Part shown: positions 36,149-45,594 of the stretch, one piece after another
Numbering within the stretch: the stretch's first letter is position 1
Layout of the letters: every line of letters begins with the position of its first letter
Origin: Phycisphaerales bacterium
GTDB taxonomy: Bacteria; Planctomycetota; Phycisphaerae; Sedimentisphaerales; Anaerobacaceae
Direction of reading: 5' to 3'
DNA length: 64,000 bases
Assembly (NCBI GenBank): GCA_003141315.1
Contig: PLLP01000002.1
Location: forward strand, 336,338 to 400,337
Made by a program: the position numbers and the translations under genes
The notes under the pieces: model-generated
Told to the model about the DNA's origin: nothing
The model's input: the letters and a program-made list of their open reading frames with translations, nothing else
The model's database searches: none

Positions 36149-37156
36149 ATGCGAGTTACATGGCGTGGTTTGGAATTGCCGACAAGTGTAATGCAGGATA
36201 AGACCGTTTCGAGCGATAAATATGGTCGTTTTTCCATTGAGCCGTTCGAGAGAGGTTTCGGCACGACCATTGGAAACAGCCTCAGACGCATTCTGCTTTC
36301 TTCCCTTGAGGGTAGTGCCGTCACCAACATAAAATTAAAAGGTGTAAATCACGAATTCAGTTCCATAAAAGGCGTGATGGAAGATGTCACAAATATTGTA
36401 TTGAATGTAAAGAGCCTTGTAGTCCGCCTCAATGCCGACGGGCCGAAGACAATGAAGGTGTCAGCCAAAAAGGCCGGTGTTGTGACAGCGGCGGATATAG
36501 TCGCGGACCCCGCAATCGAAATTATCGATAAGAGTATCGTATTGGCAACGCTTACGGAAAATGTCGATTTCGAGATAGAAATGATAGTCGAGAACGGCAG
36601 GGGTTATGTGCCTGCCGCAGAGCGGGAGGCTTCTTCCGACAGGTTCGAGCAGGAGATAGGCAGAATTACGGTCGATGCCCCGTATTCGCCGGTTATAAGG
36701 GTGCGGTACTCGACAGAGGATACCCGTGTAGGCCAAAAAACGAATTATGACCGCCTGATTATGGAAATATGGACCAACGGAACTATCACTCCTGAAATGG
36801 CCTTGGTTGAGGCAGCGAAAATTTTACGAAAGCATATCAACTCGTTTATCCAGTATTTCGAGATAGGCCAGGATGTTGTGGCAGAAGAGCTTCCGGAAGT
36901 CGAGGAGAAGAAGGAGCCGCTTCTTGATGAGGAGCTTGCCAAAAAACTGGCGATGCCCATCGCAGAGCTTGAGCTGTCGGTAAGGGCGAGCAATTGCCTC
37001 GAATCCGTGAAAATCGAAACGGTTGGACAGCTTGCGAAAATGACAGAGGCCGATTTGCTCAAGGTCCGCAGTTTCGGCAAAACCAGTCTCAGGGAAGTCC
37101 AGAGAAAACTTGCCGATATTGGCCTGTCGCTTGGAATGACCGATGCGGGCAATTGA
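36149..37156 (+). CDS. rpoA: RNA polymerase alpha subunit
   Basis: 335 residues. AGGAGG precedes the ATG at 36149. The dimerising N-terminal domain has FSIEPFERGFGTTIGNSLRR and ILLSSLEGSAVTNIKLKGV. A short Glu-rich linker (EEKKEPLLDEELA) leads to the C-terminal domain, LSVRASNCLESVKIETVGQL and VRSFGKTSLREVQRKL, which binds UP elements and activators. Together with rpoB and rpoC, the whole core enzyme is encoded in this cluster. Confidence 0.98.
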   Translation: MRVTWRGLELPTSVMQDKTVSSDKYGRFSIEPFERGFGTTIGNSLRRILLSSLEGSAVTNIKLKGVNHEFSSIKGVMEDVTNIVLNVKSLVVRLNADGPKTMKVSAKKAGVVTAADIVADPAIEIIDKSIVLATLTENVDFEIEMIVENGRGYVPAAEREASSDRFEQEIGRITVDAPYSPVIRVRYSTEDTRVGQKTNYDRLIMEIWTNGTITPEMALVEAAKILRKHINSFIQYFEIGQDVVAEELPEVEEKKEPLLDEELAKKLAMPIAELELSVRASNCLESVKIETVGQLAKMTEADLLKVRSFGKTSLREVQRKLADIGLSLGMTDAGN

Positions 37157-37204
37157 CAAGTTCACAAAAATGTTTGAATTAGAAGATTTTTTGAGGTTTA
37201 GAAA

Positions 37205-37762
37205 ATGCGGCACAGAGTAGCAGGACGACAGTTAAGCAGAGATACCGAACACAGAAAGGCCTTGCGCCGGAATATGGCTGCCTCGCTTTTTGAAAGCGAG
37301 ACAATTTCTACTACGATAGAAAAGGCGAAAGAGATAAAACCTTTTGCCGAGAAGCTCATAACACTGGCAAAGGCCGGTACACTGGCCGCAAGACGCAGGG
37401 CTATCGCAATTCTCGGCAACCGTTATATCGTTAAAGAAGAAGATGGAAAATTTGTCAAAAAAGGAACGGTAATCGGCAAACTCTTTAGCGACATCGGGCC
37501 GCGATACCTCGAAAGGGCCGGCGGATATTCCAGAATTATAAAACTTTCGAAAAGAAGGCTCGGCGACAACGGCCAGCTTGTCCTGCTCCAGCTTATTGGT
37601 AAAGAAGAAGCCTCGAAAAAGTCATCGAGGGCTGCGTCGAAGAAAAAGGCAGCGAAAGAGGCAGCTCATTCAAAATCGCGGCATGAGGCGAGCCCGAAGC
37701 ACGCTGAAGCTCACGAAGGTAAGGCCGAAGCAGCGGTTGAAAAAGACGCTGAGAAAAAATAA
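37205..37762 (+). CDS. rplQ: Ribosomal protein bL17 with Lys/Ala-rich tail
   Basis: 185 residues against ~127 in E. coli. MRHRVAGRQLSRDTEHRKAL and RRNMAASLFESETISTTIEK identify the family. After about residue 133 a tail of Lys, Ala, Glu, His and Ser (SSRAASKKKAAKEAAHSK and more) adds roughly 50 residues without clear fold; such tails on bL17 occur in several phyla. Last ribosomal gene of the cluster. Confidence 0.95.
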   Translation: MRHRVAGRQLSRDTEHRKALRRNMAASLFESETISTTIEKAKEIKPFAEKLITLAKAGTLAARRRAIAILGNRYIVKEEDGKFVKKGTVIGKLFSDIGPRYLERAGGYSRIIKLSKRRLGDNGQLVLLQLIGKEEASKKSSRAASKKKAAKEAAHSKSRHEASPKHAEAHEGKAEAAVEKDAEKK

Positions 37763-37785
37763 AAGGGGGCTGACAAGTTAGCCGA

Positions 37786-38202
37786 ATGGATGCGAACGAC
37801 TGCATTTTCTGCAAAATTGTTTCAGGGCAGATACCGGCTGCTGTGGTTTTTCAGGATGAAGTGGTTTTTGCATTTCTCGATATCGGCCCGGTGAGTGATG
37901 GCCATACACTTGTTGTTCCCAAAGAGCATATCGATAAATTCGACCGGGCTTCTCCACAATTACTTGGCCAGGTTGCGTCCCGGCTCGCAAAGATTGCCGC
38001 CGCCATACAAAAAGCGACAGGCTGCGAAGGTTATAATATCCTGTGCAATAACGGCAGGGCGGCAGGGCAGGTGGTAAATCATCTCCATTTTCATATCATT
38101 CCGAGAAAAACAGGCGACGGCGTAATTGACCGCTGGCCCGCCTATAAGTATCCTGCTGGTGCCGCCGAAAAAATCGCCGATAAAATCCGCAAATGTCTTT
38201 AA
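37786..38202 (+). CDS. HIT-family nucleotide hydrolase/transferase
   Basis: 138 residues. The histidine triad HLHFHIIPR is at about residues 98-106; CIFCKIVSGQIPAAVV at the N-terminus and FLDIGPVSDGHTLVVPK are typical of the HINT/HinT branch, which hydrolyses phosphoramidates of purine nucleotides. It begins 23 bases after rplQ, likely a read-through passenger of the alpha operon. Confidence 0.93.
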   Translation: MDANDCIFCKIVSGQIPAAVVFQDEVVFAFLDIGPVSDGHTLVVPKEHIDKFDRASPQLLGQVASRLAKIAAAIQKATGCEGYNILCNNGRAAGQVVNHLHFHIIPRKTGDGVIDRWPAYKYPAGAAEKIADKIRKCL

Positions 38203-38244
38203 TTTTAGGTCTTGAAAGAATTTTTTTTTGTGGTATTGTATCTA

Positions 38245-38274
38245 TTGTTCCATGTGAACGTGAATCGCGATAAT
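38245..38274 (+). promoter_or_regulatory. Possible promoter of the initiator tRNA
   Basis: TTGTTC, 18-bp spacer, GATAAT (38269-38274). The -10 matches 5 of 6 positions, the -35 only 4. It lies 36 bases upstream of the tRNA. A T-run at 38220-38229 just before it may end the rplQ-HIT transcript, though no clear hairpin precedes it. Confidence 0.4.
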
Positions 38275-38309
38275 AATGGTTTTAAATTTTGGACTTTGAG
38301 TTTTTTGAT

Positions 38310-38383
38310 CGCGGGGTAGAGCAGCCTGGTAGCTCGTCGGGCCCATAACCCGGAGGTCGCAGGTTCGAATCCTGCCCCCGCTA
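38310..38383 (+). tRNA. Initiator tRNA-fMet (CAT)
   Basis: 74 bases without CCA. Initiator hallmarks: position 1 (C) does not pair with position 72 (T), and three G-C pairs (GGG/CCC) end the anticodon stem TCGGG/CCCGG. The D-arm AGAGCAGCCTGGTAGCTC is typical. The anticodon loop reads CCCATAA, so position 33, almost always U in bacteria, is C. All other parts align base for base with the E. coli initiator. Confidence 0.95.
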
Positions 38384-38479
38384 TTTTGTGTTTGCTGTCA
38401 GACATTCAGGTTTGGCAGCATTTTTTATTTTGGGCCGAAAATATTGCGGTAGCAAATCTGACGGGATAAACTTCAACTG

Positions 38480-38944
38480 ATGGTATTTATGAAGAATAAT
38501 AAAAAATTGAAGATATTGTTCCTGTGTACCGGCAATTCCTGCCGCAGCCAGATGGCGGAAAGCTGGACACGACGGCTTAAGGGCGACTCCATCGAGGCTT
38601 ATTCGGCAGGCACCGAGCCGCGAAAACTCGACCCTTACGCCGTGAAGGTGATGGCAGAAGCGGGCGTTGATATTTCGATGTACCATTCCAAAAAAATCGA
38701 TGAAGTGAAAGACATATCGTTTGATTTTGTTGTCACGGTTTGCGATAAGGCAGGCGAGAACTGCCCGCTCTTTCCGGGCAGCGCAAAGATTGTCCATTTC
38801 GGTTTCGATGACCCGCCGAAACTTGCCGCTGCCGCCAAGAATGAAGAAGAAGTATTAAACTGCTATCGTCGAGTAAGGGATGAAATTAAATCGTTCGCAG
38901 AGCAGCTGCCGCGGATTTTATATCGGCCGGATACGAACAGTTGA
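38480..38944 (+). CDS. arsC: Arsenate reductase, thioredoxin-coupled ArsC (LMW-PTP fold)
   Basis: 154 residues. The P-loop CTGNSCRSQMAE (catalytic Cys at about 16) and the redox pair in VTVCDKAGENCPLFPG match the Cys10/Cys82/Cys89 triad of S. aureus/B. subtilis-type ArsC, which sets it apart from plain low-molecular-weight phosphatases. It converts arsenate to arsenite. No ars efflux gene or ArsR lies nearby. It converges on the phosphate transport operon, and arsenate enters cells through phosphate carriers, so the neighbourhood makes sense. Start could also be the second Met (38489). Confidence 0.9.
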   Translation: MVFMKNNKKLKILFLCTGNSCRSQMAESWTRRLKGDSIEAYSAGTEPRKLDPYAVKVMAEAGVDISMYHSKKIDEVKDISFDFVVTVCDKAGENCPLFPGSAKIVHFGFDDPPKLAAAAKNEEEVLNCYRRVRDEIKSFAEQLPRILYRPDTNS

Positions 38945-38965
38945 ATTTGGATTCCACAAAAAACC

Positions 38966-39631
38966 TCAATTGTATATTTCCGTTTTGTGTCGCACTATCT
39001 GTCCGTCAATCATATAAATCACGTCCTCGGCGATATTTGTAGCGTGGTCGGCTATACGTTCGAGATGTCTCGAAGCCGACAGAAGGTGAACCAGCGACTC
39101 AATCTGGTTGGGGTTTTTACGAACCGCATCCTTAAACAGGTGGTACATCTGCCGGTTAATGGCGTCAACCTCGTCATCCGCCGCACAAACCTGGCGTGCC
39201 ATTTTGGTATTCAACTGAACTAATGCATCGAGACTTTTTTTGAGCATATCCTGGGCTTTTTGAGCCATCGTCAGAAAATCAAAGAAGACGTTGACCTTCG
39301 GCACGGTTGCGATAAATGCCGCCCTTTCTGCGATGTTGACCGCAAGGTCGCCGATGCGTTCGAGGTCGGTGTTGATTTTCAGCACCGCAATTATAAATCG
39401 CAAATCGATTGCCACGGGCTGATGCAGCGCGAGTATTTTCAGGCATTCCTCTTCTATTTCTACCTCGGCCTGGTCTATTTCGATATCGTTTTCAATCACC
39501 TGCCCGGCCAGGGCAGCATCTCTTTCTTCGAGGGAAACAGCGGCTTCCCGGACGGCGTTTTCAACTCTAGCGCCGAGCCGGAGTATTTTCTTCTTGAGAT
39601 TTTCGATTTCCGTTTGTAAATGTTTTGGCAT
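38966..39631 (-). CDS. phoU: Phosphate signalling protein PhoU
   Basis: 221 residues, two three-helix PhoU repeats with the acidic metal-binding motifs (EIDQAEVEIEEECLKILA, TDLERIGDLAVNIAERA, RHLERIADHATNIAEDV). PhoU links Pst transporter state to PhoR and represses the regulon under high phosphate. Last gene of pstSCAB-phoU; pstB ends 17 bases upstream. Confidence 0.96.
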   Translation of the reverse strand: MPKHLQTEIENLKKKILRLGARVENAVREAAVSLEERDAALAGQVIENDIEIDQAEVEIEEECLKILALHQPVAIDLRFIIAVLKINTDLERIGDLAVNIAERAAFIATVPKVNVFFDFLTMAQKAQDMLKKSLDALVQLNTKMARQVCAADDEVDAINRQMYHLFKDAVRKNPNQIESLVHLLSASRHLERIADHATNIAEDVIYMIDGQIVRHKTEIYN

Positions 39632-39648
39632 TGCTCTTCCTTAGAATT

Positions 39649-40524
39649 TTAACCGAATCTTCCTGTCACATAATCTTCGGTTCGTTTCTTGGCGGGGTTG
39701 CTGAAAATCTTCGAGGTCAAATCATATTCGACAAGCTCGCCGAGGCAGAAGAACGCCGTTCGCTGGCTTACCCTCGCCGCCTGCTGCATATTATGTGTCA
39801 CTATTACAATTGTATAATCTTTCTGGAGCTGGTCTATCAAATCCTCGATTTTTCCGGTTGCTGTCGGGTCGAGCGCCGAGCAGGGCTCATCCATCAGCAG
39901 TATATTCGGTCGGGTCGCAAGGGCCCTTGCGATGCAGAGCCTCTGCTGCTGTCCGCCCGAGAGCGCAAACGCGCTATTTTTCAAATCATCTCTTACCTCA
40001 TCCCACAAAGCAGCCGCCCTTAAGCTTTCCTCGACTATCCGCTGCAGTTCCGAATTATCCCGGATTCCCTGCAGGCGAGGCCCGTAAGCGACGTTGTCAA
40101 AAATGCTTTTCGGGAACGGGTTTGGCCTTTGAAAAACCATACCGGTCTGCTGGCGTAATCTAATAAGATTCGTATTCTTTTCATACACATTGTGGCCGTT
40201 GACAAACAATTTGCCTTCTGCCCGGCCGTGCGGTATCAGGTCGTTGATTCTGTTGATGCTTCTGATAAATGTGCTTTTACCGCAGCCGCTCGGCCCGATT
40301 ATGGCTGTGACGGAACACGGGTAAATATCCATTGTTATATTTTTTACCCCGACCTTTGACCCGTAATAAAAATTGAAATTCTCGGATTTCACGACGGCGA
40401 TACTGTTCATATCGACTTTTCTTTTCGGCTGCAATTTTCCCTCGTCCAACCTGATAAACGGGCTGGCTCCGCCCTTGGCTTTGCCTGCCGGTTGTGTCTG
40501 CATATCATTTTCTTCTGTCGTCAT
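39649..40524 (-). CDS. pstB: Phosphate ABC transporter ATP-binding protein PstB
   Basis: 291 residues. Walker [10 protein letters not shown] (about 73-81), Q-loop [16 protein letters not shown], signature [16 protein letters not shown], Walker [16 protein letters not shown] and the switch His in VTHNMQQA. The N-terminal ~40 residues precede the usual family start. pstA ends 23 bases upstream. Confidence 0.97.
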   Translation of the reverse strand: MTTEENDMQTQPAGKAKGGASPFIRLDEGKLQPKRKVDMNSIAVVKSENFNFYYGSKVGVKNITMDIYPCSVTAIIGPSGCGKSTFIRSINRINDLIPHGRAEGKLFVNGHNVYEKNTNLIRLRQQTGMVFQRPNPFPKSIFDNVAYGPRLQGIRDNSELQRIVEESLRAAALWDEVRDDLKNSAFALSGGQQQRLCIARALATRPNILLMDEPCSALDPTATGKIEDLIDQLQKDYTIVIVTHNMQQAARVSQRTAFFCLGELVEYDLTSKIFSNPAKKRTEDYVTGRFG

Positions 40525-40547
40525 AAATGTAAATTCCCAAAAAACAG

Positions 40548-42173
40548 TTAGTGTCCTCGCAGCTTCTTCGATATTTTCCAGCGAAGCAAAATCGCCGCGG
40601 TATTCAATATCAGCACCAGCAGTATAAGCGTGACAACCATACCGTACTGCTGATGCGGCACCATCGCTGCAATCCTGTCACCGACAGCCATATCGTAGCT
40701 GCCGTAAGACAGTGTTCTTGTTGCGTCGAATAAAGATTTCGGTATCGATGCGACGGCGGCAGTACCCGTAAATAATATCGGGGCGGTCTCGCCGGCGACT
40801 CTGCCCAGACTTAAAATAATCCCCGTAAGTATTCCCGGCATAGCCGCAGGAAGGGTCACTTTGATGAATGTTCTGAAGTGGCCTGCGCCGAGCGCCAAAG
40901 ATGCCTCTTTGTATGTATGCGGCACCGCCCTTAGCGCCTCTTCGCTTGCCCGAATCATCAAAGGAAGCGTTAATACCGCGAGAGTTAAAGACGCCGCCAG
41001 TATATTGCCCTTCGATGGTGCGCCGAATAACGGCAGTAAATATAAAACAAAAAAAGCCAGCCCGAAAAGCCCGAATACTATGCTCGGCACCCCCGCAAGC
41101 GTGTTTATGCACATCCTGATTATCTTTACCGCAAGATTCTCTGTCGAGCATTCGACCAGATACGCAGCCGATATTACGCCGAGGGGTATAACAAAGATCA
41201 TTGCGACTATTGTCAAAAGAAGCGTGCCGAGAATTTCCGGCCCCACTCCGCCAAAATAGTGGCTGTTGATGCTGTCGTCTATAAAAAATTGCCAGTAAAA
41301 AGTCCGCCGAGGCTCCAGCATATTGGAAAGCTCTTTGTCGACGTATCCGAAAAGCGGCTCAATCGCAGTCCCCTTGAATTCCTCCTGTCTCGAATATTTT
41401 TCCGCAACCAGAGGCTCTCCGGGTTTTCCCCCGACCCACCTTACCGGGTAAAGCAGCTGCTCCTTTAATTTTTCCGCCTGCTCCCATCTTGTTGCCCCGT
41501 ACCTGGCCATTGCCAGAACGGGAACAGGCTCACCGGGTTTAGGCCCCAAAAGCTGCGTGACGATTTCTTCTATCTCCCCGAGCGATTGCGCATACCTGTC
41601 CCGTTTTTGGAAGTCGACATTTTCTATGGCCCTGCTAAACTTCTCCGCAATCGCAAACATCTCTTTCATACCAGAATTGGCTAAACGGTTATCCTGTTTG
41701 TATGAAAAAACAAATTTTATGTTTTCATTTATCAAGTTCCTGTCATTGCTCTCGAATGCCTCGATAAGCTTATCACGAAGCTCCCTTGCAATACTGCGCA
41801 GGCTTTGATAATCTTCGCCTTCAATTCCCTTGTCTTTAAGCTGCTCTCCGAATTGACGGTTAATCTGTCGCACTTTTTCCGAAAGCGCAGCCGGGTCTAT
41901 CCCGTTTTTGAAGGTTTCTATGCTATCGTAAATGAACTCCCTTGCTCTCCGGGTTCTTTCCTTTTCATTTTTAAGAGCGGCATCATCGCCCCTGTTAAAA
42001 ATGTCAGCCTGCATTTTGCGAAATTCCACCGTCCCCTTAAAAAATACCGCCGACCCTCCTTTCAGCAGCATTGGTACAAGCACTATCAATAATGCCGCTG
42101 TCAAAAGCACAATGCTGAAGCCCGAAAGGCCCGTAAAAAACTTATCCAAAGATGTCCTTAACGAAATTTTCAT
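40548..42173 (-). CDS. pstA: Phosphate ABC transporter permease PstA with a large insertion
   Basis: 541 residues against ~280-300 normal. Membrane helix 1 is at about 17-38. The usual permease core starts near 305 ([20 protein letters not shown]) and holds the remaining five helices and the EAA-like loop [20 protein letters not shown]. Between them lie about 240 extra residues, mostly charged helix ([40 protein letters not shown]). This places a helical, possibly coiled-coil domain in the periplasm by topology. The frame is continuous, so it is a real insertion. Overlaps pstC by 4 bases. Confidence 0.95.
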   Translation of the reverse strand: MKISLRTSLDKFFTGLSGFSIVLLTAALLIVLVPMLLKGGSAVFFKGTVEFRKMQADIFNRGDDAALKNEKERTRRAREFIYDSIETFKNGIDPAALSEKVRQINRQFGEQLKDKGIEGEDYQSLRSIARELRDKLIEAFESNDRNLINENIKFVFSYKQDNRLANSGMKEMFAIAEKFSRAIENVDFQKRDRYAQSLGEIEEIVTQLLGPKPGEPVPVLAMARYGATRWEQAEKLKEQLLYPVRWVGGKPGEPLVAEKYSRQEEFKGTAIEPLFGYVDKELSNMLEPRRTFYWQFFIDDSINSHYFGGVGPEILGTLLLTIVAMIFVIPLGVISAAYLVECSTENLAVKIIRMCINTLAGVPSIVFGLFGLAFFVLYLLPLFGAPSKGNILAASLTLAVLTLPLMIRASEEALRAVPHTYKEASLALGAGHFRTFIKVTLPAAMPGILTGIILSLGRVAGETAPILFTGTAAVASIPKSLFDATRTLSYGSYDMAVGDRIAAMVPHQQYGMVVTLILLVLILNTAAILLRWKISKKLRGH

Positions 42174-43147
42174 CGGGTCTTTCCCATCTTCTTTTTGGCG
42201 CCGGCGAGAAAATACTCACTTATTGTATTTAAGAAAAACGTGAATAACAAAAGTAATAGACCAATCATAAACAAACAATGAAAATGTGCGGAACCTTTAG
42301 GTGTTTCAGCCATATCGCCCGCAATCACAGCCGTCATTGTCCCGACGGATTGCGATAAATCCCACCAGGGCGTTGGTATCTGCCTGGCGTTGCCTGCTGC
42401 CATCCATACGACCATTGTTTCGCCGATTGCCCTCATCATACCCAGCACAATTGCCGCTATTATGCCGCTGTGTGCCGCGGGGATAATTACCTTGAAAACT
42501 GTTTCAACCCTTGTCGCCCCCAGCCCGTAAGATGCTTCCCTCAGTTCCGCTCCTATCGCACACAGGGCGTCCTCGGCGACGCTGATTATCGTCGGCAGCG
42601 CCATTATCGAAAGAATTATTGAGGCATTTAATATATTTGTTCCAGTCGAAAAGCCGAGTCGTTTCTGCATCCACGGCGCCAGAACTAATACCGCAAAAAA
42701 CCCGTACGCCACCGATGGAATCGCAGCGAGAATCTCGATAACCGGCTTGATGATGTTTCGTATCCTGAAACTTACTATATCGCTCAGGAATACGGCGGCC
42801 AGTATGCCGACAGGAACTGCAAACAGAAGCGATAGGAATGTGACATACAGTGAGCCGACAATAAACGGCAAAGCCCCGAAACCCGGCTGGTCGGATTCGG
42901 GCTGCCATCTTGTGTCTGTAAGGAACTGCGTAAGACTTGCCATTTTTGCGAAGGGCAGCGCCTGCCGTATTACGAAATAAAAGATGAGCAGCACCGCCAG
43001 CACGGAAACGCAGGTTACCAAAAATAAAAAAGACCTCCCGATGTGCAGAAACAGAAAGCCCTTGATGTCCTGCAATGGAGAAAGAACCAGCGACTGATTA
43101 GTTTCAGCCGCCGGTTCCGCTGCCTTGAGGAGGTATTCTTCCTTCAT
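42170..43147 (-). CDS. pstC: Phosphate ABC transporter permease PstC
   Basis: 325 residues with six predicted membrane helices. TRWQPESDQPGFGALPFIVG and the EAA loop ELREASYGLGATRVETVFKV are typical, as is VLGMMRAIGETMVVWMAAGN. A cytosolic N-terminal ~35 residues precede helix 1. Pairs with PstA to form the channel; coupled to pstA by an ATGA overlap. Confidence 0.97.
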   Translation of the reverse strand: MKEEYLLKAAEPAAETNQSLVLSPLQDIKGFLFLHIGRSFLFLVTCVSVLAVLLIFYFVIRQALPFAKMASLTQFLTDTRWQPESDQPGFGALPFIVGSLYVTFLSLLFAVPVGILAAVFLSDIVSFRIRNIIKPVIEILAAIPSVAYGFFAVLVLAPWMQKRLGFSTGTNILNASIILSIMALPTIISVAEDALCAIGAELREASYGLGATRVETVFKVIIPAAHSGIIAAIVLGMMRAIGETMVVWMAAGNARQIPTPWWDLSQSVGTMTAVIAGDMAETPKGSAHFHCLFMIGLLLLLFTFFLNTISEYFLAGAKKKMGKTR

Positions 43148-43169
43148 TGTATTCCTGTTAATTTATGTT

Positions 43170-44000
43170 TTAGTAATTTGTAAGTGGAACAAATTTCTTT
43201 TCCTCGATAATCTTTTGCCCCGTTTCCGTCAGGTAAAACGTGCAGAATTTGTAGGCCGGCGAGCCCAGTTTCGGATAGCCATTGGTGAATAGATACAGCG
43301 GCCTCGCTATTGGGTATGTGCCGTTCACGATGGTTTGCTTGGTGGGCAGAACGTTATCTATTTTAAGCGTCTTTACCTCGTCAACAAAACCCAGTCCGAC
43401 ATATCCTATTGCCCCCTTTGTGGTCTTTACCCTTGCCTGTGCCTGCGGGTTGGAATTGACTGTTTCGATGCCGCCCGCCATATCCTGTTTCTTCATCACC
43501 AGCTCGTGAAATACTTCATAAGTTCCGCTCGATGTGTCCCGTGTAATTGCCACTATATCGAGGTCCGGGCCGCCGATATCTTTCCAGTTCTTAATCTTGC
43601 CTGTGTAAATATCCCGCACCTGCTCAGTTGTAAGTTCCTTTACCGGGTTAGATGGATGCACAACAACGCATACCGCATCGAGGGCAATCGTATGAGCTAC
43701 CGGGTAGACTCCCTTTTCGACTGCCTTTTTAAATTCTGCGTCCGGCTTCATAAACCTGCTCATCATCGCTATATCGCATCTGCCGTCAATCAAAGCTGCT
43801 GCGCCGTCGCCGCTGCCTGTCGCTTTAACGGTAATCTGGATGTCCGGATATGTCTTCATAAAATACTCTGCGAACGCCGTCCCGATAGGGCCCACGGTGG
43901 TCGAACCGTCTATCTGGAGGCTTTGCTTTTCTGCCCCGATTGCCACAGAAGCAACAACCAGCGTAATCAAAATTAAACCTGGCACAACAAATTTTTTCAT
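43170..44000 (-). CDS. pstS: Phosphate-binding periplasmic protein PstS
   Basis: 276 residues. ATG at 44000 follows AAGGAG at proper distance; the TTG two codons earlier is too close. Signal peptide about 1-22 (ends near SVAIGA). Phosphate-site motifs: IDGSTTVGPIGTAFAEYF, KATGSGDGAAALIDGRCDIA, TRDTSSGTYEVF. First gene of pstSCAB-phoU, preceded by four 11-bp Pho-box repeats. Confidence 0.96.
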   Translation of the reverse strand: MKKFVVPGLILITLVVASVAIGAEKQSLQIDGSTTVGPIGTAFAEYFMKTYPDIQITVKATGSGDGAAALIDGRCDIAMMSRFMKPDAEFKKAVEKGVYPVAHTIALDAVCVVVHPSNPVKELTTEQVRDIYTGKIKNWKDIGGPDLDIVAITRDTSSGTYEVFHELVMKKQDMAGGIETVNSNPQAQARVKTTKGAIGYVGLGFVDEVKTLKIDNVLPTKQTIVNGTYPIARPLYLFTNGYPKLGSPAYKFCTFYLTETGQKIIEEKKFVPLTNY

Positions 44001-44030
44001 ACTCAATTCTCCTTTAATTCATTCTCTATC

Positions 44031-44074
44031 TAATCTGTTAAAGCAGTATTAAAATTACGTTAAGTTTTTGTTAA
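44031..44074 (-). promoter_or_regulatory. Pho box array of pstS: four tandem 11-bp repeats
   Basis: Read on the minus strand: TTAACAAAAAC, TTAACGTAATT, TTAATACTGCT, TTAACAGATTA, head to tail with no gap. Each starts TTAA(C/T). Four bases after the last repeat comes GAGAAT, a -10-like hexamer. The period and core resemble the PhoB/PhoP sites of Bacillus (TTAACA) and cyanobacteria (YTTAAY repeats, 11-bp period). Arrays of the same design precede the porin gene and phoB. Confidence 0.8.
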
Positions 44075-44079
44075 TGAAT

Positions 44080-45381
44080 CTAAAATTTTACAACTATATC
44101 TGCCATAAGCCGGCGATAATCATCGTTCGCGGCTCCTCTTTGAGTAAGGAAGTATGTGATTACCCCTTGCACGTTTTTGGCGAACTGGTACTTGCCGACG
44201 AATGTATGACCCTTGCCATCCGTTCCGCCGCCGAATGCATCTGAATCTGTAAGCACGCCGACGGTCGCATCCTTTTTGACTTCTCTGTAGTTATAGCCTA
44301 ATTCCCACGACCCTGCATCTTTAGCCTTGTTGAAAGTCATTCCTAACATCCAGCCGGTATCTTTGGAATTCGTTGCAGCGGTGTTCTTGACGTAATCCCC
44401 ATAGACCGATGCCGGGTAATCGCCAATCTTGAATCCGTATTCCGCGAAGCCCTCCAGGACGTTGTAATTCATTGTATATTTATACGGGTCGGTGCTGCTG
44501 TCTTTGGTGCCGCTCATAGTGTTTCCGAAAGTGCTGTTGCCTTTGCCTGATGATTTGTATAAACCCTCTTTGCCTTTCAGGTTGCCGAAAGAATAAAGGC
44601 TTAAACCGCCTAATACATAATCTTTATTCTCGAAATCGTGCTTCAGATAACTTTGTATTCCGAAAAGCCCTGCGCCGCCTGCCGTACCTGAATCCGAGAT
44701 AAGCCATAATCCGCCGCCATTTATATAAAGGTTATCCGTTTTCGAGAAAGGTATTACATATTTTGCAGCCAGGCCTTCAGGGTTTGTATCATCATCCCAG
44801 ACGAGCTGGTTATCGCCCGCCCTGTAAAACGGTCTCGGCATTTTGCCCCCGAAGATGTTCAGCCTTTCGATGTCCTTCGGATGCCAGTTGAAGTAGGCCT
44901 GGTCAAGCCAGATACCTTTGCCGCTGAAACTATTTTCGAGCGTTTGATTCGTCGAGGCCGGGTCGCCAACGCCTGAGGCAAGCCTGAAACCCAAATCCAG
45001 GTCGTCATTGATTTTTACGTCCATTCCGATACGTGCGCGAATACGATGCCGATTCGTTCCGGGCTGGTCTGCACCATTGCTCTGGGAGTCAATCGATTCG
45101 TGGCGATACCGGAAATCACCGCTCAGTTTAATCTTTTCCGCCCACTTCAGACTGTCCGGCAGAGCGCCTGCCTTTTTCTCTTCGACCGCCTTGTTCACTG
45201 TTTCGCTGATATTCTGCGTCTGTTTCTGCTGGTCGGCCTCCAGCTTCTCGATTTTTTGCTGCATTTCCGTCATCTGCTTTTTCAGCTCGGCAATTTCGTC
45301 AGCGCTGTCAGCCCTGCTTACAGGCACTGCTGCGAGACTCGTAAATATCGCCATCGCCATAAGCAAAATCCCTTTGTTCAT
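44080..45381 (-). CDS. Outer-membrane porin, probably phosphate-regulated
   Basis: 433 residues. Signal peptide 1-24 (ends SRADS), then a coiled coil (about 26-65: EIAELKKQMTEMQQKIEKLE), then a beta-barrel with alternating aromatic/polar strands (KLSGDFRYRHESID, HRIRARIGMDVKIND, DLGFRLASGVGD) and a C-terminal Phe (MADIVVKF), the outer-membrane sorting signal. It fits the putative porin family (Porin_5 type). Its position between phoR and pstS and its own Pho box array suggest a role in phosphate entry like OprP; the substrate is inferred. Confidence 0.85.
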   Translation of the reverse strand: MNKGILLMAMAIFTSLAAVPVSRADSADEIAELKKQMTEMQQKIEKLEADQQKQTQNISETVNKAVEEKKAGALPDSLKWAEKIKLSGDFRYRHESIDSQSNGADQPGTNRHRIRARIGMDVKINDDLDLGFRLASGVGDPASTNQTLENSFSGKGIWLDQAYFNWHPKDIERLNIFGGKMPRPFYRAGDNQLVWDDDTNPEGLAAKYVIPFSKTDNLYINGGGLWLISDSGTAGGAGLFGIQSYLKHDFENKDYVLGGLSLYSFGNLKGKEGLYKSSGKGNSTFGNTMSGTKDSSTDPYKYTMNYNVLEGFAEYGFKIGDYPASVYGDYVKNTAATNSKDTGWMLGMTFNKAKDAGSWELGYNYREVKKDATVGVLTDSDAFGGGTDGKGHTFVGKYQFAKNVQGVITYFLTQRGAANDDYRRLMADIVVKF

Positions 45382-45497
45382 TTGTGTACCTCCATAAACT
45401 TAAATTATAATTTTGTGTCCTCTTTTGTCGTCCTGCGACCGCCGCAGCACACAAGCCATTTCTGAAAGAGTCGTTAATTCCGGCCTAAATGTATCCA

Positions 45498-45541
45498 GCG
45501 GGGGTTAGCAGAAAATTAAGGCAATGTTAGAATTTTATTAA
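45498..45541 (-). promoter_or_regulatory. Pho box array of the porin gene: four tandem 11-bp repeats
   Basis: Minus strand: TTAATAAAATT, CTAACATTGCC, TTAATTTTCTG, CTAACCCCCGC, head to tail. Four bases after the last repeat comes TACATT as -10. The array ends 117 bases upstream of the porin ATG and lies just past the 3' end of phoR, so it serves the porin. Confidence 0.78.
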
Positions 45542-45594
45542 AAATTGTGAGGAAAACCGCAAATACGCGAGTTTCCGGCCTGTTTTTGGAAAAT

